Of a stretch of DNA of 64,000 bases, positions 63,225 to 64,000 are shown one piece after another. Made by a program: the position numbers and the translations under genes. The first letter of the stretch is position 1, and the number at the start of each line of letters is the position of its first letter. Origin of the DNA: Paracentrotus lividus (Eukaryota > Echinodermata > Echinoidea > Camarodonta > Echinidae); assembly GCA_940671915.1 (NCBI GenBank), contig CALNVZ010003426.1, positions 16,616,904-16,680,903 of the forward strand, in the 5' to 3' direction. Below the pieces are notes generated by a model. It was not told where the DNA came from and ran no database searches. It was given only the letters and a program-made list of their open reading frames with translations.

Positions 63225-63840
63225 ATCGATCTTGGTGAGGGATCGAGGAGGGCAACTTCGTTTACGATCATGTCTTGACATTGATCTAGTGGAAGTTGTA
63301 GGATCGATCGTGAGATCTTTCCAACATGATCGAGATCGATCGAAGGTTGGCTTGCCACCTGAGATAGGTCTAGTATCGATAGCCAGTATCGGTATCGTTA
63401 TCGATATCGTTAGGTAATCGATCACATCAATCGATCATGAACATTACGATCGATCGATCATTCATAATCGATCACAGTTGAATCGATCACAACATAATCG
63501 ATTACAATTGAATCGATTACAACATAATCGATCACGATTGAATCGATTACAAACATAATCGATCACGATTGAATCGATCACATCATAATCGATTACAGTT
63601 TGAATCGATCACAGCATAATCGATTACATGAACGATCACAACACAATCGATCACGATTGAATCGATTACAAACATAATCGATCACAGATGAATCGATCAC
63701 GCCAAATCGATCAATTTTGAATCGATCCCGCCCAGATCGATCTCGGAGGAATCGATCATGACACAATCGATATAATAAATTGATCTCACCTAAATCGATC
63801 TCTGTTGAATATATCATGTCAGAATCGATTACAGTCATGT
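63225..63840. repeat. ATCGAT-rich degenerate satellite / binding-site cluster
   Basis: About 30 copies of ATCGAT occur in about 600 bases, mostly as AATCGATCACA or AATCGATTACA. The central part (63,415-63,700) has a ~31-bp unit made of two similar halves (AATCGATYACARTTG and AATCGATYACAACAT). At the left edge the array passes into TATCGATA-like words (about 63,370-63,410), and at the right edge it decays. The open frames it creates on both strands are by-products of the repeat. It starts about 170 bp downstream of the exon candidate's donor site. Confidence 0.85.
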
Positions 63841-64000
63841 TGTTCTCTACATCTCGATTTCCCATGGTCTGCCCTCCTGGTAAATCAATCCCGACAGATT
63901 CATTTGTAGCAAATGATCATGTTGGTTTGGTTATGGGAAATAATCAAGTCAGATACCATCGTAGTTATTTCATCGTGATCAAAGTCGGAGTTCACTACCA

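Noticed and set aside
63593-63865. Minus-strand frame encoding a DRF/VID repeat peptide
   Set aside because: Produced by the ATCGAT satellite; both strands give repeat frames and there is no start context.
1-64000. tRNA, rRNA, snRNA, LTR-retroelement or Polinton genes
   Set aside because: Reading both strands I found no tRNA-type T-arm consensus in a foldable context, no rRNA-like blocks, and no protease, integrase or capsid-type motifs.

Overview
The window is eukaryotic, AT-rich and almost gene-free. Long homopolymers, CA/GT, TA and ATT microsatellites and many short transposon relics fill it. The non-LTR retrotransposon type, the CR1/L2-like 3' tails of the 'GCGCTATATAAAT + (ATT)n' kind, and a decayed copy of a multicopy gene family known mainly from corals, lancelets, molluscs and echinoderms point to a marine invertebrate, perhaps an echinoderm or other deuterostome (inference). 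I see no rRNA, tRNA, CRISPR array or complete protein-coding gene, and no LTR retrovirus or Polinton.

Layout. 1-0.9 kb: a decayed gene-family copy that runs in from the left edge. 2-7.5 kb: GT repeats, an RFX X-box-like palindrome, a long-inverted-repeat element with a 9-bp target duplication, a LINE 3' tail and a 30-bp minisatellite. 9.6-16.3 kb: a run of non-autonomous DNA transposons (a 1.07-kb foldback with TA ends, a hAT-like element with an internal 63-bp repeat, and two members of a family with GAAGAGCTTG ends and 4-bp duplications). 18.5-21.3 kb: a possible Penelope-like fragment with a hammerhead-like core, a TA-flanked element, and a GC-rich dispersed repeat whose second copy lies at 52.2-52.5 kb.

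23.6-43.9 kb: two adjacent direct copies of one segment of about 10 kb (about 23,608-34,403 and 34,408-43,932). They differ mostly by single-base insertions and deletions rather than substitutions, and the first copy is steadily longer. That pattern fits an assembly artefact (unmerged haplotype and/or unpolished long-read sequence) better than an old biological duplication. Near the start of each copy is an array of about a dozen CACAGTGTG / CACACTGTG motifs.

45-64 kb: a possible 3' terminal exon on the minus strand (45.35-45.72 kb), a 260-bp TA-flanked element, a 5'-truncated decayed Jockey/I-type LINE reverse transcriptase on the minus strand (48.6-50.3 kb), a TTAA-flanked piggyBac-type MITE (54.0 kb), and, at the right edge, a CpG-richer stretch with one well-formed internal exon candidate (62,848-63,055, plus strand). 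About 170 bp further on begins a striking 600-bp block with about 30 ATCGAT sites. The right edge is therefore the best candidate for the start of a host gene; the rest is intergenic or intronic. Comparisons were made by eye, so boundaries are approximate unless target duplications fix them.
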